64,000 nucleotides of DNA from Coemansia sp. RSA 1200. Its lineage: Eukaryota > Kickxellomycota > Kickxellomycetes > Kickxellales > Kickxellaceae. The translations under genes were made by a program, and so were the position numbers. Location: the NCBI GenBank assembly GCA_027578915.1, contig JANBTT010000026.1, forward strand, positions 91,856-155,855, written 5' to 3'. The notes beneath the pieces were generated by a model. The model was not told the origin of the DNA, made no database searches, and saw only the letters and a program-made list of their open reading frames with translations. Below, in pieces: positions 49,259 through 57,866 of the stretch; the stretch's first letter is position 1; each line of letters opens with the position of its first letter.

Positions 49259-50719
49259 ATGGGACCTAATACTCCCATCTTCAACCCACTTTTTTTTCAA
49301 TGCTTCCAAGCACCAAGCGCTGTTCCTGTGCAATACTCTGGCGGACAATCTAGCGGCTTTCCATATTTACCAGTTCCACCAGAATGCGGCACGTCGTTAA
49401 AGCATGTTTTGTCTCAGCGCCAACAGCAACAGAAGAAACATGATGCGCAGGAATATCAGAATGAGTCGGTTCTGGGTCCAATCCATGCGTTGAAGCGCGC
49501 TACCACCAAGGTGCAACCTAATTTTGCAACAGATGGCTTGGAAGGTCAGGGAATTATTGACGACATCATCCTTGGTTTACCAAATATCGGCCAGCCCGCT
49601 AGAAACATACGCTCTTTTCAAGACAATTTTGCATATCAGTATCCCTCTTTTTTAAACGGAGACGTAAGCAGAAATCATTGTGCACAAGGAACTCAACCAA
49701 ATCCTCACAAATGCCCAATTGACAGGTATCAGCAGATTCAATTGTTTAATGCGTATATAAACGGCCTATCACTTGACATACGTGGCTACAACTCCCTGTC
49801 TTTAAATGCCGAGCCAAATAATAATCACTCTTTTTTTAGTGGTGACTGTAGCGCGAACGGCTTGCAGGCTAATAGCCAGCATCCGCTTCCCGTACTGATG
49901 CCTAGTGACCATTTTCTATCAGCCAGCCAGAATATGCAACAGATTCAGCCATCTATGCAAGAAGGACTGACTGGAACTACAGCAGCAGCAACTTTGGCAG
50001 CAGTCTCGGCTACCTTAGCAACTCCTGCAACCTTAGCAACTCCTGCAACGCCAGCAACGCCAGCAACAACCTTAGCCGAGTTATATACTGATAATGGCTA
50101 TGGTTCCAATCTGGATTTTCTCGGTATTCAAGCACATGTTGATTATCTTATTCAATTGGGATTGCCGCCTTTAACCGGTTACAATCAGGTACTGTTTGGA
50201 TTAATGCCGAATGACGCAGCAGAATCTACCATGTCCGACTTTGATATTAGCTCGTCATTCCCCGGATATCTGACAAACGATATCATGCTTGAAACAACAG
50301 ACAATGTTTCTCACATACCCTTAGTGCCTTGCAATAGCTCTGTATGTATTCCCAATGGAAAGCATAGTAGCCAGGACCAATTGACTGCAAATGAGGGTAC
50401 AAGTGAAGGTAAATGTGAAATAGACACAACCAGGGAACAACCGCTAAACAACCGTGGAGATATTGGAAGTCAAAGTACCAAGTTCAAAAAATCCACTCGC
50501 ATGAACGCCTACCAAAGAGGCGAGTTGGTAAAGGTGCTTAGGTCAATTGAACACAAGCCTTTCCCAGATCCAAAGACAGTTGCCGACCTGTGTGAGCGCC
50601 TTGTCCTGAGCAAAAAACAAGTGCGCAACTGGTTTGGATTACGAAGAAACAGGAAAATGGTTAAGGATATTGTGAATGGTACAAAAGTTTGGAGGCTGCG
50701 TAACAATCAGCCAAACTAA
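49259..50719 (+). CDS. homeodomain-like transcription factor 2 (recognition-helix Asn missing)
   Basis: The product has 486 residues from ATG 49259 (a TTG two codons earlier is ignored). Most of the protein is low-complexity (Asn, Gln, Ser; a short Ala/Thr/Pro repeat near residues 240-270). A homeodomain-like segment lies at about 413-470: NAYQRGELVKVLRSIEHKPF, then DPKTVADLCERLVLSKKQVRNWFGLRRNRK. W48, F49 and R53 are present, but the position of the nearly invariant Asn51 is Leu (WFGLRR). DNA contact may therefore be altered. It resembles homeodomain proteins 1 and 3 in layout (homeodomain near the C terminus) but is more divergent. Target genes unknown; long upstream region. Confidence 0.65.
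   Translation: MGPNTPIFNPLFFQCFQAPSAVPVQYSGGQSSGFPYLPVPPECGTSLKHVLSQRQQQQKKHDAQEYQNESVLGPIHALKRATTKVQPNFATDGLEGQGIIDDIILGLPNIGQPARNIRSFQDNFAYQYPSFLNGDVSRNHCAQGTQPNPHKCPIDRYQQIQLFNAYINGLSLDIRGYNSLSLNAEPNNNHSFFSGDCSANGLQANSQHPLPVLMPSDHFLSASQNMQQIQPSMQEGLTGTTAAATLAAVSATLATPATLATPATPATPATTLAELYTDNGYGSNLDFLGIQAHVDYLIQLGLPPLTGYNQVLFGLMPNDAAESTMSDFDISSSFPGYLTNDIMLETTDNVSHIPLVPCNSSVCIPNGKHSSQDQLTANEGTSEGKCEIDTTREQPLNNRGDIGSQSTKFKKSTRMNAYQRGELVKVLRSIEHKPFPDPKTVADLCERLVLSKKQVRNWFGLRRNRKMVKDIVNGTKVWRLRNNQPN
50011..50075 (+). repeat. short coding repeat (ATPATL-type units)
   Basis: Imperfect copies of a 9-18 base unit encoding Ala-Thr-Pro/Leu occur within homeodomain gene 2. Confidence 0.6.
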
Positions 50720-50961
50720 TTTACCTGCCAGTCTGTTGCAATGTTATATTATCTTTTTTTACTTGTTGTACTTGTATCGCTTTATGTTCTTTATTCCTGT
50801 ATGTTTTCTTACACCTTGTTACTGTAGTTGAAGAAGCTGCGGTGGCTCCTTTTTCATGTTTTCCGTTTCTTAATATTTTGTTAATTACTATTCCTAAACT
50901 CTATTAAGAAAGACATCGGGCGGTTCTAATGGTAGAGAAATGAAATCCAATAATAGAAATG

Positions 50962-51645
50962 CCATTTTTAGATTTTGGTAATAACAAAGTAGAAATTATT
51001 ACATGTTTGTTTGGTTTACAAAAACTTTAATCTATTTTTAAACACGGCCGCCGTGTTTGTCTCCGAAGCGGGCTCCGTTGGCGCTTAACTGGAAAACTCC
51101 GAAAGCGTGATATCGCCAGAGATCTGCGAAACCGCCAGCAAAATCGGTCAGGGTCAGTTTATTTTTAAAACGTGCGTCAAATAAATCCATTTTTAGACCA
51201 CAAGGTTGTCTAAAAGGGGGAGCTAAGAGGTTTTATGCACAACATAAATTCCTGAGAATAGAAAATGGCTGGTTGATCTCACTCGTTTGTGCATAAGCAT
51301 GCATCGTGTGATGAGCTCTGGTTTTATTTTTAGAATACTCTTGTTTACGCTTTCCCATGAAAATCGGGAAAGGCGAATTTTCTGGTTTAAAATCTATCAA
51401 CACCACACTTTGCGTTTTGGCTGACCAGAAGATGCAGAGTAATTGATATTTCTACTAAATTTGGAACGCATCCCAGTTTTTCTAATGGAGTGGATCATTC
51501 ACAGTCGTGTTTTGGTAGCATCCCTATTGATTCGCGGCCTGGAAACCCCGCATGTGTGCTTTCTTCCATGCGGGTAATAATCCACATGGAGGATATCTTT
51601 CATAGCGTTTGATTAATATTGACGGTACGCCTATTCTATTTTTAG
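50962..51645 (+). promoter_or_regulatory. cluster of six MADS/MEF2-like YYATTTTTAR motifs
   Basis: Sites at 50962, 51032, 51159, 51187, 51324 and 51636, all in the same orientation and all with the core ATTTTTA: two CCATTTTTAG, one CTATTTTTAA, one TTATTTTTAA, one TTATTTTTAG and one CTATTTTTAG. Four fit the MEF2/Rlm1 consensus YTAWWWWTAR; the two CC forms are one base off the CArG pattern. They lie 1.5-2.2 kb upstream of homeodomain gene 3 and just downstream of homeodomain gene 2. Binding by a MADS-box factor is an inference. Confidence 0.4.
51040..51058. promoter_or_regulatory. inverted repeat with CGG-N3-CCG core
   Basis: Eight-base perfect arms AAACACGG and CCGTGTTT are separated by three bases. 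CGG/CCG half sites with a short spacer are the usual form of Zn2Cys6-factor binding sites. It directly abuts the MEF2-like site at 51032-51041. Confidence 0.35.
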
Positions 51646-53117
51646 TTTTCATAAAACCAGAGAAATATTTATATTGTTGTCACTGTAGCTACTGTTTTTA
51701 TTTCTAGTCGTCATAGAAATGGCTTATGCTGGAGACAAGCATAGAACAATAGGCGCCAGCTAGTGTGCTTCTGGGCTTTTTATCGGTCTGGTAAGCCGGT
51801 AGTGAGAGGGCATCACGGGCTAGATTTGCAGCGCAGCCATGATAATGATCCTGTTTTCCCGACCCAAAACAAGCTCAAGGGTGTTTGTTTATTCAGTTTG
51901 GCAACCCTTTTGGCGACTCAAGAAGGGGAGGGGAAAGGGGGGGGTGTAAGAGCTGGCCGTCAATCACCGTTGCATGGGTAGATTTGTCGTGAGGATTTTT
52001 CTGAAAACAAAAAAGATGGATGTGCGGGTTGTTTGTCCCTCATTCCAAAAATTCCCAAAACAAAACTTTGAGTTTGTAACGTTGTCTTTTGCTGACGTTA
52101 ATATAAAGGAAAATCTTTTTTATTTCTGCTATGCAGCAGAGTAACAAGGGAAAAAAGAAACTCTGAGACACGCGTGGCCAGTATGCATTCCATATCCTTG
52201 TTCCTGTTATTGTTTTATGTGGTGTTCCAAACTTAGAATGCAGGCATATCGTCCAGTTGCTCTTTGTTTATTTTTATTTTTCTCTGGCCATTGCAGGAAA
52301 AAAATAATGGCACACAAATGGCATGAAGAGCAAGCCATTGTTGATTTTCGTCTCCCAGTTTCTCCTTTGGGCCATACGCAATCGCCTGCACGCGTTTTCA
52401 TACACGAAAGCCTACCCTTTCTCTCCACTCTCTTTTTTGGTATGGTGCCCAGCTGCAACCAAAAAAGGCTGCAGTTTATTTTTTGGCATCATATACCACC
52501 AGCATTGCTTGTGACGCTCTCATATATTGCAAATTTTTAATGCCGTAAAAAGACAAGACAATATAATTACCGAATATCATTTTCATGTTGGATTTATAAA
52601 AGCCAGGTACGGGTGGGACCGTTTTACCTTTCCAACAGATATCGAATAGACATCACCATTCGCCTTCCTTTGTACATTTCCAACAACTCTGTTTTTTTTT
52701 CAATTGTTCTGTTTTACCTTTTACCTTTCTTCCTCTTTCCTTCCCTTCCTCTTCCTCTACTATTGCTGTGCCAGTTAACTACCGGTTACGAGAGTACCGT
52801 CCTTGGATTACGCTTTTATCTCCTGCCAACCAACCGATTTTTTGCTGAGCAAAAGAAATACATACCCGTGTCCATATCCTTATCCTTATCATTGACGCTT
52901 TACTACATTTACTTTTTGGCGATTCAATTCAGTCTCGATATCACAAAAAATTCTCTGGATAAACAAGTTCCAACTTTGAGCTTTTATCAACAATTTTTTA
53001 TTTGCTCGACTTGCTCCTTTACTTTTGTAAATACCGCCCGACAGGAGCATTACCATATACGTTGTACATTGTTGGAATCTCAACCCGCTCCCTCTGAAAA
53101 GCGCCACCGCGTCAACC

Positions 53118-54977
53118 ATGAACAATAGCAACAAACAGACGCCTGCAATGGAATTCTCGTCGACGCAAGAGTTTGCCGACAACTCGCCATATCTTTCTGG
53201 CAGCGACGCACAGAAGACAATGCCAATCACGCCAAGCGTGGGGTCAGACGTCTTCCCTGGAGCTAGCACGGGCGGAATTGACAGCAGACTACACAGTTCC
53301 AGAGCCAGCATGCTTCCAATTACAGAAATCTACGATAGAGCGCCAGGTATGGCTGCCATACCATTCACCATCGCAAACCCAGTGCCCATAGTAGCGCCAC
53401 AGACTGCACTCGCTGGTGTCGATGCGACGCAAATCCACAACGAGCTTGCGGATATTTTTGGCGACGCAATGATGTTCAGCAGTGCAGGAAACCAGTCATC
53501 TATTTGCGAGTATCCACCGCCAATATCTTTTGGAAATATGCCAGCAGCAAATGCATCAGCAGAAGGGTTTGCCTCTTTTGCTGGACAGCTCCAGAAGATG
53601 CCTGATAATATATTTGATGAGTTTCTGCCCCACGTCTCAGCATCGCCCGTGCATCCGCCAGGCTTTGCTGCGCCAGCAACTATACCAACACACCAGCTGT
53701 TTCCAGATATGGCAAGCGATGGGTTTGCTTCTACAGAAATGATGGCCGCCGCAATGGCCGCGGCTGCGGCAGCAACAACAACGCCAGCCACCGGAGTCAC
53801 GGACTTTTCACTCTCGCCTGGAACAAGCTCGCAAGCAATGTTTTCGCCAATGGTTCCGGGATTTGCAGGAATCGCAGATGGAGCGTTGTTTGGGCAGCCA
53901 GGATATGCAAGTGGGAGCATTGCAGCATCAGCTCATGCATTTATGGCTGACGAGGCAGCAGCAACAGCAGCAATGGCCAGCGAAATCAACAACAACAGCA
54001 ACAGCAAGACAGAAGACATCGGCATGCATACCCATGTGCCGATGGCAGGCGCCAACCAAAGCAACCTCTCGACATTCGTTCTGACACCCGGGATGCAGGA
54101 CACCACACCACTCAACATGCCAACAGGCGACGACTCGGCAACAACAGCAATCAATAGTGGACGGTCGCTTACCAGCGGATTCGGCAATATCTCGCTGGAT
54201 AGCATGCATCAGACAACACAGCCGCACTCGTTCCAGTACCCGCCACGCAGAGCAGCCAGCTACGCCAGTCGGCTGTCCAGCATGCGTCCAAAGCGGTCGC
54301 TGAGCAGCGGCAAGATTGCCACTGCGCGGATGTCGCCCTTTGCGTCGGGGCCGTCGACCAGCATGCATCCGTATATGGTCCACCGCGGTGCCAGCCCGGG
54401 CGGATCGGCGGGAGCAGGAGAGTCGCTGGTGGCCAGCCCACGCATCGATCGCCTCTACAGCCATGTGCCGTCCGAGCCAGAAGCGTGCGCAGCAGAGACT
54501 AGCGGACCAGCAGCTGGGATTTCGCGCACACAGTCGATTGTCTCGGTGCAGAGCAGCCCTTCGGTCTGGGGCATTGCCAGTGTTGCGCCCAGTGTTGCGC
54601 CCAGCGTTGCAGGTGAAGACGACAGCAGCGAAGCCCCATCGGACGACGAATCAAGCGACCACGATGCCGCCACTGGCACTACATCGCAGCGTGGAGGGAA
54701 GTCGTCTGGCAGCGGGCGCATTGCTCTGACGAACGAGCAGCGCGAGGTATTCTTCCGCTGGCTGTTTGAAAACACGCACGACCCAAAGCCCAAGGGCAAG
54801 GAACGCGAAAGGCTGCGGCGGATCGGTAACATGTCGCGCGGCAGATTCAAGACCTGGTTTGCAAACGCTCGTCGCAGATACTTCCATGTTGTCACAGATG
54901 CTGAAGGCAAGCAGACGTACGTTGTTAACGAGCGCTTCAAGATTGCATGCCACCGCTCAAACGTAAAGTTCGAGTAA
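53118..54977 (+). CDS. homeodomain transcription factor 3 (C-terminal homeodomain)
   Basis: The product has 619 residues and a single exon. The N-terminal 500 residues are disordered (Ala, Ser, Thr, Pro, Met rich; a SVAPSVAPSVAG repeat near residues 492-503). The homeodomain is at about 535-597: TNEQREVFFRWLFEN as helix 1, then KPKGKERERLRRIGNM, then the recognition helix RGRFKTWFANARRRYF with W48, F49, N51 and R53 intact. The last 30 residues (GKQTYVVNERFKIACHRSN) align with the same place in homeodomain protein 1. Together with proteins 1 and 2 this forms a small local family. A nuclear regulator with unknown targets. Confidence 0.85.
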   Translation: MNNSNKQTPAMEFSSTQEFADNSPYLSGSDAQKTMPITPSVGSDVFPGASTGGIDSRLHSSRASMLPITEIYDRAPGMAAIPFTIANPVPIVAPQTALAGVDATQIHNELADIFGDAMMFSSAGNQSSICEYPPPISFGNMPAANASAEGFASFAGQLQKMPDNIFDEFLPHVSASPVHPPGFAAPATIPTHQLFPDMASDGFASTEMMAAAMAAAAAATTTPATGVTDFSLSPGTSSQAMFSPMVPGFAGIADGALFGQPGYASGSIAASAHAFMADEAAATAAMASEINNNSNSKTEDIGMHTHVPMAGANQSNLSTFVLTPGMQDTTPLNMPTGDDSATTAINSGRSLTSGFGNISLDSMHQTTQPHSFQYPPRRAASYASRLSSMRPKRSLSSGKIATARMSPFASGPSTSMHPYMVHRGASPGGSAGAGESLVASPRIDRLYSHVPSEPEACAAETSGPAAGISRTQSIVSVQSSPSVWGIASVAPSVAPSVAGEDDSSEAPSDDESSDHDAATGTTSQRGGKSSGSGRIALTNEQREVFFRWLFENTHDPKPKGKERERLRRIGNMSRGRFKTWFANARRRYFHVVTDAEGKQTYVVNERFKIACHRSNVKFE

Positions 54978-55281
54978 ACCCCCATGACGGAAGCCTTCTT
55001 TATACTTGTATATTTCATTCTTAGACGCATATTGCCGGAGTCGCTCATACAAAGTTCTGTAAATACAAAACATGTCTTTAAAAATCGGTATTCTCTGAGC
55101 TGTGAAAAAAGCACAATGAATAAGGCTCACAATATTCTCGCACCCTTTTTTCACCTTTTTTTCTTTTCCCCTCATCTTTATCCATACGTCTAATCCATTG
55201 CCTCATTCTCTTTCAAACTATTCCGCTCATCTAGCTACTGACGTTTACTTATATACTTATTTACAAACTCAGCTTTAGAAA
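54978..55281. other. spacer between homeodomain gene 3 and ARPC2
   Basis: The 3' flank of the homeodomain gene and a pyrimidine-rich leader before ARPC2. No gene. Confidence 0.5.
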
Positions 55282-56250
55282 ATGATTCTGTTGGAGCCCA
55301 ATAGCTTCGTGCTGGAGGAAACGCTCATGGAACGGTTCACCAGCGAAAAGCCCGAGGTTGTGGACATTACGCTTGTTGATTTCGACAATGTGGTGTACCA
55401 TCTGCAGACCTCGGCAGAGCAGCGCACATTGCTCACGCTTTCGGTGGAGATGAAGTACTTTAAGGAGGCGGTTGAGTACGGGGCGCAGGATATCCTTAAG
55501 CGCGAGTATGGCGCGTATCTTGTGGCACCAAGCAGCCCACAGTACCAGCTGTCGCTGCAGTTTGATCTGCAGAACCTACCTGCGGACAAGGCGGGGCTGG
55601 CAAAACATGTGTCGATGCTGAAGCGCAACGTACTGGCCAGCTCGTTCTATCGCGCATTCGAGTATTGGGAATCGCAGCAGGAGGGTGCAGGACCGCTGAT
55701 GGCCACGCACTACCGCGACAATGAGGCCATCTACGTGCAGGCGCAGCAGGACCGCGTAACAGTTATCTTCAGCACGCTGTTTAAGGAGGAGGTAGACCGT
55801 GTGCTGGGCAAAGTATTTCTGCAAGAGTTTGTGGATGCGCGCAGACAAGCGTCGATCCAGAACGCACCGCAGGTGGGATACTCGAGTCGTGAGGCACCCC
55901 TGGAGATCCGCCATCTTCCTGGGCTCCGTCAGGACGAGAGTGCTGGGTATGTGTCGTTTGTTCTGTTTCCGCGGCACTTTGCGGACCTGGAGGCGCGGGA
56001 GAACACGATTTCGCAGATCCAGCTCTTCCGTGACTATCTGCACTACCACATCAAGTGCGCCAAGGCTTACATGCACTCTCGGATGCGCGCGCGTGTCAGG
56101 GAGTTCCTCAAGGTCATCAACCGCGCAAAGCCCGACAGAACCATCGCAGCATCCGAGAAGAGAACCGCCAGTGGCCGCTACTTCCGCCCACAGTTCCGCA
56201 ACTCGAATGCCCCGTCCCATCAGCAGCAGCATGTGGAGGGCGAGTGGTGA
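55282..56250 (+). CDS. ARPC2: Arp2/3 complex subunit 2 (p34-Arc)
   Basis: The 322-residue protein matches p34-Arc throughout: it starts MILLEPNSF and contains the DITLVDFDNVVYHL strand, ASSFYRAFEYWESQQEG, RDNEAIYVQAQQDRVTVIFS, VSFVLFPRHF and the C-terminal long helix with DYLHYHIKCAKAYMHSRMR. The family length is about 300-340 residues. The subunit forms, with ARPC4, the core of the Arp2/3 complex, which nucleates branched actin filaments at cortical patches. A short basic tail extends beyond the usual end. Single exon; same strand as LIP2. Confidence 0.94.
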   Translation: MILLEPNSFVLEETLMERFTSEKPEVVDITLVDFDNVVYHLQTSAEQRTLLTLSVEMKYFKEAVEYGAQDILKREYGAYLVAPSSPQYQLSLQFDLQNLPADKAGLAKHVSMLKRNVLASSFYRAFEYWESQQEGAGPLMATHYRDNEAIYVQAQQDRVTVIFSTLFKEEVDRVLGKVFLQEFVDARRQASIQNAPQVGYSSREAPLEIRHLPGLRQDESAGYVSFVLFPRHFADLEARENTISQIQLFRDYLHYHIKCAKAYMHSRMRARVREFLKVINRAKPDRTIAASEKRTASGRYFRPQFRNSNAPSHQQQHVEGEW

Positions 56251-56638
56251 GCGTTTCGGTCTTTTTCTTTGTTGAATCTTCAAAGCTATACTTTTTTTTT
56301 GCTTTCACTTTTCTTGTTCTTCTTTTGCTGCAATCGACTGTTACTTTTATGCTACATCGCATGTGGTCGCTCGGTATTGATGTTCTAGCGGTGAATTAAC
56401 GATATCGCGTTTATTGGCGTTCTCTCGTCTTTTATTATCCGCTGACATTGGGAAGAACGGGAATTGGAGAAGAACCAAAAGCACACAACCCCCCATAGTA
56501 AGTGACCCCGCATTGCGCTAAGCTAGTTTTGTTTTCTCTTGGCCATAGCTCTTTTGATCTTTTCCTTTCATCAGCACCATCCTGATCAAGTTATACACAT
56601 AGAGCATATCTCACCATATTTATTCATACATACATTCG
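56251..56638. other. spacer between ARPC2 and LIP2
   Basis: No coding region is seen. It contains the ARPC2 3' flank and the LIP2 promoter. Confidence 0.5.
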
Positions 56639-57673
56639 ATGCTGCCACGCACATCTTTTCAGCGTATGCTGCGGCTGAACAAATCTATTTCCAAGCACCA
56701 GAACCCGCTGGCTTCAGCCCATCGCTACACCACAGATGCAAAGCAGCCGGAACACGGCGTGTTTGCATCCAAGAGGACCGGCGATTGCACGCTGGGAAGA
56801 ACACCTGTGCAGTTGGCCAGGACACCGCCTATCGGATACGTCTACTTGGGCGCCGACATCGAGTACCTCAAGGCGCTGGAGCTCCAACAATGGCTTGTGC
56901 GCAAGCGCATCGACGATATCCACGGACAACACCAGCAACTGAAAAAGCAGCAGAACAAGGAGGCGTGGAAAGGTCGGAAATACCCAGATGTTTTGCTGCT
57001 GCTGCAGCATGCACCCGTGTACACCAACGGACGGCGCAACCGAGGGAAGCTGACGGCTGCAGAGATCGAGCGGCTATGCAAGAGCGGCAACCACGCAGAA
57101 TACGTGGAGACAAGCCGTGGGGGCGAAATAACCTTCCACGGACCCGGACAGCTGGTGGTGTACCCGATCATGCATCTGCGGGACCACGGTCTGGGTGCGC
57201 GGTGCTTTGTGGATGGTCTGGAGAACTCCGTCATCAAGACATGTGCGCGCTTTTCGGTTGATGCCCACCGCATGGCGGGCTTTCCGGGTGTTTGGACGTC
57301 GGACACGCAGAAGATTGCGGCGCTGGGCACAAGATGCCAGCGCTATGTCACGTCCCATGGCGTGGCGCTCAATTGCACTACCGATCTGCGGTGGTTCGAC
57401 AGAATCGTACCCTGTGGTCTGGATGGCAAAGTAGCCACCTCTCTCGAACGCATACTTCTTCACCGTTGCGATGATGGCGGTGGCGATCGGACGGCCTCCA
57501 AGTCGGATGTCAGTGTCAACAGTGTGCTCCCTGCCATGCTCGACAGTTTTGCATCTGCCTTTGGATGCGATGTCGTGCCACTCGAGGGTCTCTCTCCTGC
57601 CACTTTCTCCGAGATTCAGACTAAGCTGGCATCGATAGACCAACAACCATCCACTCATACCTCCCATTCATAG
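56639..57673 (+). CDS. LIP2: octanoyl (lipoyl) transferase, mitochondrial
   Basis: The product has 344 residues. The N terminus is rich in Arg, Lys, Ser and lacks acids for about 30 residues (MLPRTSFQRMLRLNKSISK), fitting a mitochondrial presequence. The LipB fold follows: LLLQHAPVYTNGRRN, the signature SRGGEITFHGPGQLVVYPI (about residues 159-177), KIAALG with the conserved Lys (about 225) and VPCGLDGK with the acyl-accepting Cys (about 259). The enzyme moves the octanoyl group from acyl carrier protein to the lipoyl domain of dehydrogenase complexes or GcvH, the first step of lipoic acid synthesis. A 40-residue charged insert lies between residues 90 and 125. Converges on PEX16. Confidence 0.92.
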   Translation: MLPRTSFQRMLRLNKSISKHQNPLASAHRYTTDAKQPEHGVFASKRTGDCTLGRTPVQLARTPPIGYVYLGADIEYLKALELQQWLVRKRIDDIHGQHQQLKKQQNKEAWKGRKYPDVLLLLQHAPVYTNGRRNRGKLTAAEIERLCKSGNHAEYVETSRGGEITFHGPGQLVVYPIMHLRDHGLGARCFVDGLENSVIKTCARFSVDAHRMAGFPGVWTSDTQKIAALGTRCQRYVTSHGVALNCTTDLRWFDRIVPCGLDGKVATSLERILLHRCDDGGGDRTASKSDVSVNSVLPAMLDSFASAFGCDVVPLEGLSPATFSEIQTKLASIDQQPSTHTSHS

Positions 57674-57866
57674 TCCAAGAAGAATAGGATGAGAGGAACA
57701 CGATTGACTTGAATAAACCCCTCCCCTCTCACTCACATGTTATTATGCTTTTAAGGACGCCACCATTCGCTGTTTCCTCTTTTTCATGTTTTGCCTAAGA
57801 GAGTTTTGTCTGTTACAAAGTGTGAAAGAGAAGAAGAGAAAGGGGTGGACAGATAAAACACACACA

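Larger units (their letters stand above)
50720..53117. other. 2.4-kb gene-free region upstream of homeodomain gene 3
   Basis: No convincing coding region. An open frame at 52613-53128 starts in a pyrimidine-rich leader and overlaps the homeodomain ATG; I take it as leader sequence. The left half carries six YYATTTTTAR motifs (50962-51645) and an inverted repeat (51040-51058). Confidence 0.55.

Noticed and set aside
52613..53128. Open frame of 171 codons upstream of homeodomain gene 3
   Set aside because: It is a hydrophobic translation of a pyrimidine-rich leader and overlaps the homeodomain ATG in another frame; no family resemblance.
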